Origin: Proteus appendicitidis
GTDB lineage: Bacteria; Pseudomonadota; Gammaproteobacteria; Enterobacterales; Enterobacteriaceae
Reading direction: 5' to 3'
DNA length: 64,000 bases
Assembly: GCF_030271835.1 (NCBI RefSeq)
Contig: NZ_CP127389.1
Coordinates: 1,462,001 to 1,526,000, forward strand
Position numbers and translations under genes: made by a program. Numbering within the stretch: position 1 is the first letter of the stretch; each line of letters opens with the position of its first letter. This document shows positions 20,438-29,399 of this stretch, piece by piece. The notes beneath the pieces were generated by a model. It was not told the DNA's origin. It made no database searches and saw nothing but the letters and a program-made list of their open reading frames with translations.

Positions 20438-20854
20438 TTAGCCTTGATAAAACTGCTTACTTTTCCATAATGCAATAGAATTGCGACTGGCTTCGAAGTG
20501 TGGCTCTGGTAAATCATCTGGAGAACACCAGCGAAGTTCAGAACATTTATCTGGCTCCATCAATTTAGGTTCGTCGCCTTGGTGTTGTGCGATCATACAA
20601 ATAGAAACGGTGTGTTTACCTTCTTGTTGGTAAGTTTCTAGATTATTGCTAATACCAATCACTTGTGGCTCTGTGATCGCAATACCAATTTCTTCTTCTA
20701 TTTCTCGAATAGCACATTGCTCAAAAGTTTCACCTTCATCAACATGCCCACCCAAAATTGACCAATAAGGGGCATGTTTTCCGCAACGCTTTCCTAATAA
20801 AACTTCACCCTTTTCATTAGTGATAATTACACCAACGCCGACTACGACTGACAT
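20438..20854 (-). CDS. Nudix hydrolase
   Basis: The 138-residue protein contains a full Nudix box, GGHVDEGETFEQCAIREIEEE followed by IG, matching GX5EX7REUXEEXGU. It starts MSVVVGVGVIITNEKGEVL, typical of MutT-like hydrolases of nucleoside or nucleotide-sugar diphosphates; the substrate is not predictable. The ATG follows GGAG. It stands alone, divergent from fruK. Within the 290-base gap toward mtr (20148-20437) I see only an inverted repeat CATTATTCTG/CAGAATAATG (20384-20416) and the mtr control region. Confidence 0.85.
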   Translation of the reverse strand: MSVVVGVGVIITNEKGEVLLGKRCGKHAPYWSILGGHVDEGETFEQCAIREIEEEIGIAITEPQVIGISNNLETYQQEGKHTVSICMIAQHQGDEPKLMEPDKCSELRWCSPDDLPEPHFEASRNSIALWKSKQFYQG

Positions 20855-21042
20855 TTGAGACTCCTTTTTTCTTTTTTATATAGTTAATGTATAAAATAAG
20901 TCGCTTTTTACGGGGAACATTCTCTATTGAGGGTGAATAGAGTGCAAGGAGAACCCACTCAATTTCACTGAATAAAAGGTTAATTGATGCTATATATAGC
21001 ACCCTAAATATTCATAATAAAAAATGATTGGGGAGTGAAGGC

Positions 21043-21981
21043 ATGAGTCGCCGTGTCGCTACGATCACCTTAAACCCTGCTTATGATCTGGTTGGTGCTT
21101 GTCCAGCTATTGATGTAGGTGGTGTTAATTTAGTCCGAACTGCTGGGCTTAATCCTGCTGGTAAAGGCAATAATGTCGCGAAAGTCTTACGTGATTTAGG
21201 TATCGATATTACTGTTAGCGGGTTTATGGGACGCGAAAATCAAGAAGAGTTTCAGCACTTCTTTAGTGAAAATGGGATGGCGAACCGTTTTTATTTAGTA
21301 TCAGGACGAACACGCATTAATGTGAAGTTAACCGAGGGAAAAGGGCAAGTCACCGACTTTAATTTTTCAGGATTTACAGTATCAGCGCAAGATTGGCAGC
21401 GTTTTGCAACAGATTCGCTTAATTGGCTTGGTCATTTCGATATGGTGGTTGTCAGCGGAAGCTTACCTAATGGTGTTGATCCTGAAGCCTTTACCCAATG
21501 GATGATTAAGTTAAGAAGATTATGTCCATGCATTATTTTTGACAGCAGTCGTGATGCCTTAGTCGCAGGATTAAAAGCAGCCCCATGGTTGATAAAACCT
21601 AATCATCGTGAATTAGAAGCGTGGGTTGGACATTCATTAACTGAAATGGCAGATATTATTAAAGCGGCTCATCAACTGCGAGATAAAGGCATTGCACATG
21701 TTGTTATTTCACTGGGTGAAAGAGGGGCGTTATGGGTAAATGCATCTGGTGCATGGCTTGCAAAACCACCACATTGTGATGTGATAAGTACCGTTGGTGC
21801 AGGAGATTCAATGGTTGCAGGATTAGTCTATGGCTTATTAATGAGCCAAACGAGTGAACATACATTGCGCCTTGCAACCGCTATTTCTGCGTTATCAGTT
21901 AGTCAGCCTGATGTAGGAATAAAAGACAGAAGCCTGCTTGCTGAAATGATGACTAAGATTGAGTTAACACCGATTAAATAA
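21043..21981 (+). CDS. fruK: 1-phosphofructokinase FruK
   Basis: This PfkB-family kinase (312 residues, same as E. coli) starts MSRRVATITLNPAYDLVG and has GLNPAGKGNNVAKVLRDLG and the C-terminal anion-hole motif STVGAGDSMVAGL with the catalytic Asp. It phosphorylates fructose 1-phosphate to fructose 1,6-bisphosphate. I chose the ATG at 21043 behind GGGGAG. In E. coli and most relatives fruK lies between fruB and fruA; here neither PTS gene is present on either side, although the outer neighbours (yeiP side and nfo) are retained. How fructose 1-phosphate arises is therefore unclear from this window. Confidence 0.93.
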   Translation: MSRRVATITLNPAYDLVGACPAIDVGGVNLVRTAGLNPAGKGNNVAKVLRDLGIDITVSGFMGRENQEEFQHFFSENGMANRFYLVSGRTRINVKLTEGKGQVTDFNFSGFTVSAQDWQRFATDSLNWLGHFDMVVVSGSLPNGVDPEAFTQWMIKLRRLCPCIIFDSSRDALVAGLKAAPWLIKPNHRELEAWVGHSLTEMADIIKAAHQLRDKGIAHVVISLGERGALWVNASGAWLAKPPHCDVISTVGAGDSMVAGLVYGLLMSQTSEHTLRLATAISALSVSQPDVGIKDRSLLAEMMTKIELTPIK

Positions 21982-21986
21982 AGTCA

Positions 21987-22046
21987 TTTGCGGTTTATGG
22001 TTATAAAACGAATATTCTATAAACCGAATATTCTATAAACCGCAAA
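21987..22046. terminator. Bidirectional hairpin with tandem 16-bp duplication
   Basis: TTTGCGGTTTAT (21987-21998) pairs with ATAAACCGCAAA (22035-22046). Within it, CGAATATTCTATAAAC is repeated exactly (22009-22024, 22025-22040), so the right arm exists in two partial copies. It separates the convergent fruK and nfo genes. Confidence 0.6.
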
Positions 22047-22085
22047 TTGTATAAGCCGCAGCTCTCATTATTGCTGGCGTTGCTG

Positions 22086-22928
22086 TTAGTCTTGTTGTGA
22101 TTTCAACCAAGCAATTTCTTCAGGCCAAATATCAGGATTAATGGTTTCTAAAATCAGCGGAATACCATCAAAACGTTTATCCCGCATAATATAACTAAAA
22201 GGCACTTTACCAATATTACCTTCACCTAAACTATGGTGGCGATCGACACGACTGGCTAATTCGCTTTTTGCATCATTAAGATGCATCGCTTTTAAGTATT
22301 GAAAGCCGACAATCTTTTCAAATTCAGCGAATGTTTTTTCGCAATCTTCAATCGTTCTTAGATCATAACCTGCGGCGAAAGTGTGGCAAGTATCAATACA
22401 AACACCTACACGAGATTTATCTTCTACACCATCAATAATGGCGGCTAGATGCTCAAAACGATAACCCAGATTTGTTCCTTGCCCTGCGGTATTTTCAATT
22501 ACGGCAGTAACATTTTTAGTTTTTTCTAAGGTGATGTTAATTGATTGGGCAATTTTTTGTAGGCACTTATCAACATCAATCTTATTTAAATGACTTCCTG
22601 GGTGAAAATTCAGTAACTCAATGCCAAGTTGCTCACAACGCTGCATTTCATCTAGAAATGCGTCTCTTGATTTTTCAAGAGCATCTTCTTCAGGGTGACC
22701 TAAATTAATAAGATAACTGTCATGGGGTAAAATTTGAGAAGGGCCATAACTATAAAGTTCGCAGTTCTTTTTAAATTTATCAATGACTTCTGTAGATAAT
22801 GGTGCCGCTTTCCACTGGCGCTGATTCTTAGTAAAAAGGGCAAATGCAGTCGCTTTTATTTCATGTGCGCGTAATACCGCCTGATCGACGCCACCAGCAG
22901 CACTGACATGTGCGCCAACAAATTTCAT
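22086..22928 (-). CDS. nfo: Endonuclease IV (Nfo)
   Basis: The 280-residue TIM-barrel AP endonuclease carries the expected zinc ligands: LNFHPGSHL (His), VIENTAGQG (Glu), [13 protein letters not shown] (Asp, His), MHLNDAKSE (His), [10 protein letters not shown] (Asp, His) and LETINPD (Glu). It repairs abasic sites and blocked 3' ends. I start it at 22928, where ATG follows AAGGAG and the protein begins [15 protein letters not shown]; the longer open frame adds 46 hydrophobic residues foreign to the family. Position beside yeiH matches E. coli. Confidence 0.96.
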   Translation of the reverse strand: MKFVGAHVSAAGGVDQAVLRAHEIKATAFALFTKNQRQWKAAPLSTEVIDKFKKNCELYSYGPSQILPHDSYLINLGHPEEDALEKSRDAFLDEMQRCEQLGIELLNFHPGSHLNKIDVDKCLQKIAQSINITLEKTKNVTAVIENTAGQGTNLGYRFEHLAAIIDGVEDKSRVGVCIDTCHTFAAGYDLRTIEDCEKTFAEFEKIVGFQYLKAMHLNDAKSELASRVDRHHSLGEGNIGKVPFSYIMRDKRFDGIPLILETINPDIWPEEIAWLKSQQD

Positions 22929-23004
22929 TACTTCTCTCCTTAGATTTATTTTACACCATGATAACAAACATACAGCGTATAACATCATATTGAGGTGATA
23001 AAAG

Positions 23005-23038
23005 CAAAAAAGCGCAACTAAAAATAGTTGCGCAATTA
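23005..23038 (-). terminator. Terminator after yeiH
   Basis: GCGCAACTA and TAGTTGCGC flank AAAA; on the minus strand the stem is followed by TTTTTT. It ends yeiH transcription before nfo. Confidence 0.8.
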
Positions 23039-23092
23039 AAAAGTACTTCTCAAGGCGAAATTTCAAAGGGGATTAATTTTTTGATATTCCTA

Positions 23093-24187
23093 TTAAGACA
23101 TCAACACAGTTTGAATAAAGATATTAATCACCGCACCACCAAGGGTTAACCAGAAAAATAAGAATAACGCTAACAATAATGGTTTGACGCCTGCTTGTCG
23201 GATAGCACTAATATGCGTTGTTAAACCTAATGCCACCATTGCCATTGCTAATAGAATGGTATCGATAGTCACAATATAACTAACAATAGACGCTGGAATT
23301 AAATTCAAAGAGTTAAAGCCAGCCATTAAAATAAAGAATACGGCAAACCAAGGAATAGTAATTGGGCTTTTTTCAGTAGATTGTGCGCCATTGTTTGCCT
23401 TGCTTTTCTTTTTACTTAAATAAGTTGAAAGAATAATTAAGAACGGTGCTAACATCATTACGCGGATCATTTTACTAATAACTGCTGCATTTTCAGCATC
23501 AGGGCTAATGGAGTGCCCTACAGCAACGACTTGAGCCACTTCATGAATTGTTGAACCAGAAAAAATACCAAAAGTTTCTTCGGTAAATGGTAGCCAACCT
23601 GCAAATGCATTTAAGTGGTAGAACCAAGGGTAAAGAAAAATACCAATGGTCCCGAAAATCACAACAGTAGAAACCGCAACAGCAACTTGGCTGGCTTGTG
23701 CTTTAACAACAGGCTCTGTCGCCATAACAGCAGCAGCACCACAAATACTACTACCCGCACCAATTAAGATGACAGTTTGTTCATCTAAACCGAAATATTT
23801 GCGACCAATCCACATAGCAATAAGAAAAGTCGATATCAGCATAATGGCATCTATAATTAAACCTGTTGCACCTACATCTGCAATTTGCTGAAAAGTCAGT
23901 CTAAAACCGTACAAAATAATACCTGTACGTAATAAATAGTGCTTAGCGAATTTAACACCTTCATCACTATAAGGCTTTGCAACAGGATAAAAGGTATTAC
24001 CCACAATAATACCGAATAAGATAGCCAGTGTTAATGCACCTAAACCCATGCTAGAAAACCAAGGAATATCACCAATATAAATAGCAAGCGCAGTTAATAC
24101 GCCTGTTAGTAATAAACCAGGAAGCCAGCGATAGACTGGAGTAAAACATTTTTTCGCCAATGTAATAGGTTGACTTTGCTCTGACAT
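23093..24187 (-). CDS. yeiH: YeiH family putative sulfate/sulfite exporter
   Basis: The 364-residue protein has about ten predicted membrane helices and is a member of UPF0324. Family marks include [58 protein letters not shown] and [15 protein letters not shown]. The start at 24187 is behind AAGG and gives [14 protein letters not shown]; the frame itself extends 22 codons further. It is divergent from yeiE, whose product is its known activator and a sulfite-responsive regulator in E. coli, so the transport substrate is probably sulfite or a related anion. Confidence 0.88.
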   Translation of the reverse strand: MSEQSQPITLAKKCFTPVYRWLPGLLLTGVLTALAIYIGDIPWFSSMGLGALTLAILFGIIVGNTFYPVAKPYSDEGVKFAKHYLLRTGIILYGFRLTFQQIADVGATGLIIDAIMLISTFLIAMWIGRKYFGLDEQTVILIGAGSSICGAAAVMATEPVVKAQASQVAVAVSTVVIFGTIGIFLYPWFYHLNAFAGWLPFTEETFGIFSGSTIHEVAQVVAVGHSISPDAENAAVISKMIRVMMLAPFLIILSTYLSKKKSKANNGAQSTEKSPITIPWFAVFFILMAGFNSLNLIPASIVSYIVTIDTILLAMAMVALGLTTHISAIRQAGVKPLLLALFLFFWLTLGGAVINIFIQTVLMS

Positions 24188-24365
24188 AGAAAAACCTTGC
24201 TTATATGAATTTTGCATAAGCATATAACAAGTAATCTTATTTATTAAATTCATTATTTTTATAATAATAACCAGTAAAATTAATATAGGTGTATTTTCTT
24301 AAATGTGCTTGGTATGTTACTGGTTTGTGGATAGTATGTTATTACAATGACGGCTCAAAGGTGGA

Positions 24366-25265
24366 ATGGATATGCGAATTACGTTGCGGCAACTGGAAGT
24401 CTTTACTGAAGTTCTCAAGAGTGGTTCTACAACGCAAGCATCACAACAGCTTGCTTTATCTCAATCTGCTGTCAGTGCATCTTTAACTGATCTCGAAAGC
24501 CAATTAGGCGTACAGCTTTTTGATAGAGTGGGAAAACGGCTTGTCACAAATGAACATGGGAGATTACTTTATCCCAGAGCATTATCTTTACTTGAACGAG
24601 CAACTGAAGTGGAGCAGTTATTCCAAGCTGGAAATGGTGCTTTACGCATCGCTGCAAGTACAACAATAGGCAATTATATTTTACCTCAAATGCTGGGTAA
24701 TTTTCATCGTAACTATCCTGATATTCCGCTAGAAATGAGTATTGGAAATACCGAGGAAGTCGTTAAATTAGTGAGCGAATTTCGTGTTGATTTAGGGTTA
24801 ATTGAAGGCGCTTGTCAAAGTTCTGAATTGATTAGCCAGAAATGGCTTTTAGATGAGATGGTTATTTTTTGCTCGCCTGATCATCCGTTAGCTAAAGCGC
24901 CTAAAGTGACTTTAGCGGATTTACAGACAGCTCCTTGGATTTTACGAGAGAATGGTTCCGGAACTCGAGATGTACTTAACCATCTTCTATTTGCTTCTTT
25001 ACCAGGCTACCGCATTGAAATGGAATTAGGTAACTCAGAAGCAATAAAACACGCCGTGATGTATGAAATGGGGATCAGTTGTTTATCTCGTCGAGTCATT
25101 GAAGAGCAGATTAATAACGGCTCATTAAAAGAGATAAAAGTAGAAGGGCTAACCTTACAACGTACCTTATATCTTGTTTATCATCGTCAAAAACATGTTT
25201 CTGATGCACTGAAAAAACTGCTGACGTATTGTAATGCTGAACATTTAATCGGCAATTTTTCATAA
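24366..25265 (+). CDS. yeiE: LysR family regulator YeiE
   Basis: The 299-residue LysR protein has the N-terminal helix-turn-helix ([20 protein letters not shown], then [18 protein letters not shown]) and a C-terminal sensor domain with [10 protein letters not shown] and [20 protein letters not shown]. It matches E. coli YeiE, which controls the divergent yeiH and responds to sulfite; a link to iron homeostasis has also been reported. Either the ATG at 24366 or the one at 24372 may be used. The divergent arrangement with yeiH and the following lysP are the E. coli order. Confidence 0.9.
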   Translation: MDMRITLRQLEVFTEVLKSGSTTQASQQLALSQSAVSASLTDLESQLGVQLFDRVGKRLVTNEHGRLLYPRALSLLERATEVEQLFQAGNGALRIAASTTIGNYILPQMLGNFHRNYPDIPLEMSIGNTEEVVKLVSEFRVDLGLIEGACQSSELISQKWLLDEMVIFCSPDHPLAKAPKVTLADLQTAPWILRENGSGTRDVLNHLLFASLPGYRIEMELGNSEAIKHAVMYEMGISCLSRRVIEEQINNGSLKEIKVEGLTLQRTLYLVYHRQKHVSDALKKLLTYCNAEHLIGNFS

Positions 25266-25383
25266 ATTGCTAATAATTGACGCCCGATCATGAAGGTATC
25301 TTATAATCCCAGATCCTTGCTATTCACGAACGACAGATTTGTTACAATCCTCGTTAGAAAAGTGAATATAAAAGTGGAATGTT

Positions 25384-26871
25384 ATGTCAGAACAACAAAA
25401 TAGTACTGCAGGTTCGGGCGCAGTACGCACTTTGCGCCGAGAGTTAAAAGCGCGACATTTAGCGATGATCGCTATTGGTGGTTCAATTGGTACAGGGCTT
25501 TTTGTCGCATCTGGTGCAACTGTTGCTCAAGCAGGGCCGGGTGGGGCATTACTCTCTTATGCTTTAATTGGATTAATGGTCTATTTTCTAATGACGAGCC
25601 TTGGAGAATTAGCCGCATTTATGCCTGTTTCCGGCTCTTTTTCAACATACGGCTCTAAGTATGTCGAAGAAGGCTTTGGTTTCGCATTAGGTTGGAACTA
25701 TTGGTATAACTGGGCGGTTACAATTGCTGTTGACCTTGTTGCTGCACAATTGGTGATGCTCTATTGGTTCCCTGATGTTGATGGTTGGATCTGGAGCGCT
25801 CTATTCCTTGGCGTTATTTTCTTACTCAACTATATCTCGGTAAAAGGATTTGGTGAGGCAGAATATTGGTTCTCTTTAATCAAAGTTTCCACAGTAATTA
25901 TCTTTATTATTGTGGGTATTGCGATGATCACTGGCATTATGAAAGGTGCCGAAAACGCAGGTTGGCATAATTGGGAAATTGGTGATGCACCTTTTGCGGG
26001 TGGATTTGCTGCCATGATTGGTGTTGCCATGATTGTTGGTTTCTCATTCCAAGGTACAGAATTAATTGGTATTGCAGCGGGTGAATCTAAAGATCCTGCT
26101 AAAAATATTCCTAAAGCTGTGCGTAAAGTCTTCTGGCGTATCTTATTATTTTATATCTTTGCAATTTTAATCATTAGCTTAATTATCCCGTACACTGATC
26201 CTAGCTTACTGCGTAATGATGTGGGTGATATTAGCGTTAGTCCATTCACGCTAGTCTTTAAAAATGCGGGATTATTATCTGCGGCTGCCATTATGAATGC
26301 GGTTATCTTAACGGCGGTACTTTCTGCGGGTAACTCAGGCATGTATGCATCAACGCGTATGCTGTTTACATTAGCAAGAGAAGGCAAAGCACCAAAATGC
26401 TTTGGTAAGTTGTCTAAAAATGGTGTGCCACGTAATGCGCTTTATGCGACAACAGTTGTTGCTGGTCTATGCTTTTTAAGCTCCATGTACGGAAATCAAA
26501 CGGTTTACTTGTGGTTATTAAATACCTCGGGAATGACGGGTTTTATTGCATGGTTAGGTATTGCGATTAGTCACTACCGTTTCCGTAAAGGTTATGTTGC
26601 ACAAGGTCGTGATTTAAATGACTTACCTTATCGCTCTGGCTTCTTCCCAATTGGTCCTATTTTCGCCTTTATATTGTGTTTAATTATTACATTAGGTCAA
26701 AATTACCAAGCGTTCTTAGAAGATACGATTGATTGGTATGGTGCAATTGCAACCTATATTGGTATCCCATTATTTTTATTAATTTGGTTTACTTACAAGA
26801 TTGTGAAGAAAACCCGCTTTATTCGTTATAATGAAATGGAATTTCCAACGCACATTGCGAATAAAAAATAA
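25384..26871 (+). CDS. lysP: Lysine-specific permease LysP
   Basis: The 495-residue transporter has 12 predicted helices and the amino-acid permease signature starting LRRELKARHLAMIAIGGSIG with GTGLFVASG. Strong LysP marks are the GFSFQGTELIGIAAGESKDP block and LAREGKAPKCFGKL. LysP imports lysine with protons and, in E. coli, senses lysine for the CadC acid-stress regulator. It follows yeiE by 118 bases. A strong terminator follows. Confidence 0.93.
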   Translation: MSEQQNSTAGSGAVRTLRRELKARHLAMIAIGGSIGTGLFVASGATVAQAGPGGALLSYALIGLMVYFLMTSLGELAAFMPVSGSFSTYGSKYVEEGFGFALGWNYWYNWAVTIAVDLVAAQLVMLYWFPDVDGWIWSALFLGVIFLLNYISVKGFGEAEYWFSLIKVSTVIIFIIVGIAMITGIMKGAENAGWHNWEIGDAPFAGGFAAMIGVAMIVGFSFQGTELIGIAAGESKDPAKNIPKAVRKVFWRILLFYIFAILIISLIIPYTDPSLLRNDVGDISVSPFTLVFKNAGLLSAAAIMNAVILTAVLSAGNSGMYASTRMLFTLAREGKAPKCFGKLSKNGVPRNALYATTVVAGLCFLSSMYGNQTVYLWLLNTSGMTGFIAWLGIAISHYRFRKGYVAQGRDLNDLPYRSGFFPIGPIFAFILCLIITLGQNYQAFLEDTIDWYGAIATYIGIPLFLLIWFTYKIVKKTRFIRYNEMEFPTHIANKK

Positions 26872-26889
26872 CCTATAAATCAAGTTATT

Positions 26890-26940
26890 AAAACGTCCGT
26901 TTTGTGATCTCGATCACTATAAAACGGACGTTTTTTATTT
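26890..26940 (+). terminator. Strong terminator after lysP, with CRP-like loop palindrome
   Basis: AAAACGTCCGTTTT (26890-26903) pairs with AAAACGGACGTTTT (26921-26934), followed by TTATTTTTT. The apex holds TGTGATCTCGATCACT (26903-26918), which matches the CRP consensus TGTGA-N6-TCACA in all but the last base, and also extends the stem. Confidence 0.85.
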
Positions 26941-26999
26941 TTTTGACCAGCCAATTATAAAAAAGATACAAAAATCCTAATTATATTAGTGATCGCATT

Positions 27000-27018
27000 G
27001 ATAATAATTATTATTTGC
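27000..27018. promoter_or_regulatory. Fur-box-like sequence
   Basis: GATAATAATTATTATTTGC matches about 13-14 of 19 positions of the Fur consensus GATAATGATAATCATTATC. It lies 340 bases ahead of the iron-type ABC genes. The stretch 27018-27357 between them has open frames on both strands, but none has a ribosome-binding site or a recognisable product. Confidence 0.5.
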
Positions 27019-27357
27019 TTTATTGTTAGCGCATAATTTATTTGCTGAAAAATAAAATAATGGTGCTGTTGATTGTAAATAATATGCTTAATGTAATGAG
27101 TCTGATAATAATTAGCCCTTCTAGCGCTCAATACAGCCAACCAACAGCTTATCGCCATATAATAAGTTACACAGCGAATATATTTCACCGTATAATAATT
27201 TTGCGACTCACTTCTTTGTTGAATGAATTGTCTCAAATTAATAATTGGCTTTTTGTACATAAGAAACAATTGATGAGTTGTACGGTATGTTTTTGCCAAT
27301 GTAAAACACAGGTAAGAGCAGAAGAACGTAAAAAAAAGACTAGGTACAACAGTTGAT

Positions 27358-28446
27358 ATGAGCATTATGTCAGAGAGACTCGCCACACAAGAGCATGAAA
27401 AAAATGCATCAGATAATGTGAAAGCCCATTATCGGAAAATGATGAATAAACGCATGCTATGGCTGGGAGTTATCGTTTTAATTATTTGTGCTTCAGTGGT
27501 GTTAGATTTCACTATGGGGCCTTCTGGTTTATCACTTGAAAAATTATTAACCACCCTGTTTCAACCGGAGCTTGTTGATGCAGGCTCTCGAGTGATTGTT
27601 TGGGATATTCGCTTACCTTATGCCTTAATGGCGGTTGTGGTAGGGATGTCGCTAGGATTAGCGGGTGCAGAAATGCAAACTATTCTAAATAACCCGTTAG
27701 CAAGCCCTTTCACACTTGGTTTATCAAATGCTGCTTCATTTGGTGCTGCATTAGCGATTGTTTTAGGGATTGGTATTCCGGGTATTCCTGACCAATGGTT
27801 TATTTCGGCGAATGCGTTTCTCTTTGCATTATTATCAGCTTTATTATTAGACGGAATTACTCGCTGGACTCGTGTTCCTACATCTGGAGTGGTGCTTTTT
27901 GGTATTGCCATGGTGTTTACGTTCAACGCACTAGTCTCAATGATGCAATTTATTGCAACAGAAGACACTCTCCAAGGTCTAGTTTTCTGGACTATGGGAA
28001 GTTTAGCGCGTGCAACATGGGTAAAACTCGGTGTGATGACGGGGGCTTTTGCTGTCATTATGGTGATTTCATGGATGAGTTCATGGAAATTAACTGCATT
28101 GCGATTAGGCGAAGACCGAGCGATCAGCTTTGGTATTGATGTAAAGCGTTTAAGATTAGGCTCCTTACTGCGCATCAGTATTTTAACCGCACTCGCAGTC
28201 GCTTTTGTGGGGCCAATTGCCTTTATTGGTTTAGTTGCTCCTCATATTGCTCGTATGATGTTTGGTGAAGATCATCGATTCTATCTGCCAGCAAGCGCAT
28301 TAATTGGAGCTTTAGTTTTATCATTGGCATCTATTGCTTCTAAAAATTTAATACCGGGTGTCATTATTCCAGTGGGTATTGTGACATCGCTGGTGGGCGT
28401 GCCATTTTTCCTCAGTATGATTTTACGTCATAGGGGGAATATCTAA
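27358..28446 (+). CDS. FecCD-family iron-siderophore ABC permease
   Basis: The 362-residue inner-membrane protein has about ten predicted helices after a polar 35-residue N-terminus. FecCD/BtuC marks are WDIRLPYALMAVVVGMSLGL, AGAEMQTILNNPLASPFTLG and FVGPIAFIGLVAPHIARM, the last being the loop that contacts the ATPase. Such permeases import ferric siderophores or heme with a periplasmic binding protein. The stop codon region touches the ATPase start (TAATGATG), so the two are translationally coupled. No binding-protein gene is in the cluster. The start is uncertain because no good ribosome-binding site is visible; ATG 27367 is an alternative. Confidence 0.88.
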   Translation: MSIMSERLATQEHEKNASDNVKAHYRKMMNKRMLWLGVIVLIICASVVLDFTMGPSGLSLEKLLTTLFQPELVDAGSRVIVWDIRLPYALMAVVVGMSLGLAGAEMQTILNNPLASPFTLGLSNAASFGAALAIVLGIGIPGIPDQWFISANAFLFALLSALLLDGITRWTRVPTSGVVLFGIAMVFTFNALVSMMQFIATEDTLQGLVFWTMGSLARATWVKLGVMTGAFAVIMVISWMSSWKLTALRLGEDRAISFGIDVKRLRLGSLLRISILTALAVAFVGPIAFIGLVAPHIARMMFGEDHRFYLPASALIGALVLSLASIASKNLIPGVIIPVGIVTSLVGVPFFLSMILRHRGNI

Positions 28447-29228
28447 TGATGGAAGGATTAAAGATCCAAGATTTTAGCGCTGGTTATGCTAAACATCTTA
28501 TCATTAAGGCACTTGATGTGGAGCCATTACCTAAAGGAAAAGTCACCGTATTATTGGGACCAAATGGTAGCGGAAAATCAACATTATTAAGAGCGTTAGC
28601 TGGATTAAATAAGTCATCAGGTGTTGTCAGTTTAGATGGCAACGATTTGGCTTCGATGAATTTTGCACAACGCGCTCAAAATGTAGTCTATTTGCCACAA
28701 ACATTACCTGCTGGTGTTCATTTACATGTTTTAGAATCCATTATTGTGGCGCAACGTGCTTCAGGTGGATTACATAATGAACATAGTGAAGCCCAGGTCA
28801 TGCATTTATTACGGCAATTAGGTATTGAGCATTTAGCATTACGCTATTTAGATGAATTATCTGGTGGTCAAAAACAATTAGTAGGGCTTGCTCAATCATT
28901 AATTAGACAGCCTTCTTTATTATTATTGGATGAGCCATTAAGCGCACTAGATCTTAATTACCAATATCATGTAATGGATTTAGTGGCTAAAGAAACACAC
29001 CGTAGAAATATTATTACTGTCGTCGTTGTCCACGATATTAATATCGCCTTACGACATGGTGAGCATGTATTAATGTTGAAACAAGGACAGTTAATTGCGC
29101 AAGGCGCGCCAGATAAGGTTATCACGGCACAAAGCCTTGCCGATGTTTATGGTGTTCAAGGTCGATTGGAATATTGTTCACAAGGAATACCTCAAATTAT
29201 TATTGATGGTTTAGTGGATAAAATATAG
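28446..29228 (+). CDS. Iron-siderophore ABC transporter ATPase
   Basis: The 260-residue protein has Walker A GPNGSGKST near residue 38, Q-loop YLPQTLPAG, signature LSGGQKQLVGLAQSL, Walker B LLLLDEPLSALD and the switch His in VVVHDINIALRHG. It is a FecE/FhuC-type ATPase and pairs with the permease immediately upstream, whose stop it overlaps. The TonB-dependent receptor gene follows 171 bases downstream. The three genes probably serve one ferric-chelate uptake route. Confidence 0.9.
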   Translation: MMEGLKIQDFSAGYAKHLIIKALDVEPLPKGKVTVLLGPNGSGKSTLLRALAGLNKSSGVVSLDGNDLASMNFAQRAQNVVYLPQTLPAGVHLHVLESIIVAQRASGGLHNEHSEAQVMHLLRQLGIEHLALRYLDELSGGQKQLVGLAQSLIRQPSLLLLDEPLSALDLNYQYHVMDLVAKETHRRNIITVVVVHDINIALRHGEHVLMLKQGQLIAQGAPDKVITAQSLADVYGVQGRLEYCSQGIPQIIIDGLVDKI

Positions 29229-29302
29229 AGCAGTAAAAGAGAAAAGAAATAAATATAGGGATGCAGTAAATAGGGATATAAAAATAATATTAAAATAACT
29301 AA

Positions 29303-29327
29303 GGGTAATTAAATTTATTTATTACCC
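29303..29327 (+). terminator. Hairpin between ABC genes and receptor gene
   Basis: GGGTAAT and ATTACCC flank an 11-base AT loop. The stem is short and lacks a T run, so it may only dampen read-through into the receptor gene. Confidence 0.35.
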
Positions 29328-29399
29328 TAATTTCTGAGCAATTGTCGATCTGTCCATCTATATAAAACTTAAAGAATATATATTCTTGGAGAATCGGGA

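Noticed and set aside
22929..23066. 46-residue N-terminal extension of endonuclease IV
   Set aside because: It is hydrophobic and foreign to the family, covers the yeiH terminator, and the internal ATG has a strong AAGGAG site.
26955..27386. Overlapping open frames on both strands between lysP and the iron permease (143 and 104 codons)
   Set aside because: Neither has a ribosome-binding site. Composition is that of AT-rich random sequence, the two exclude each other, and the minus-strand one runs into the permease start.
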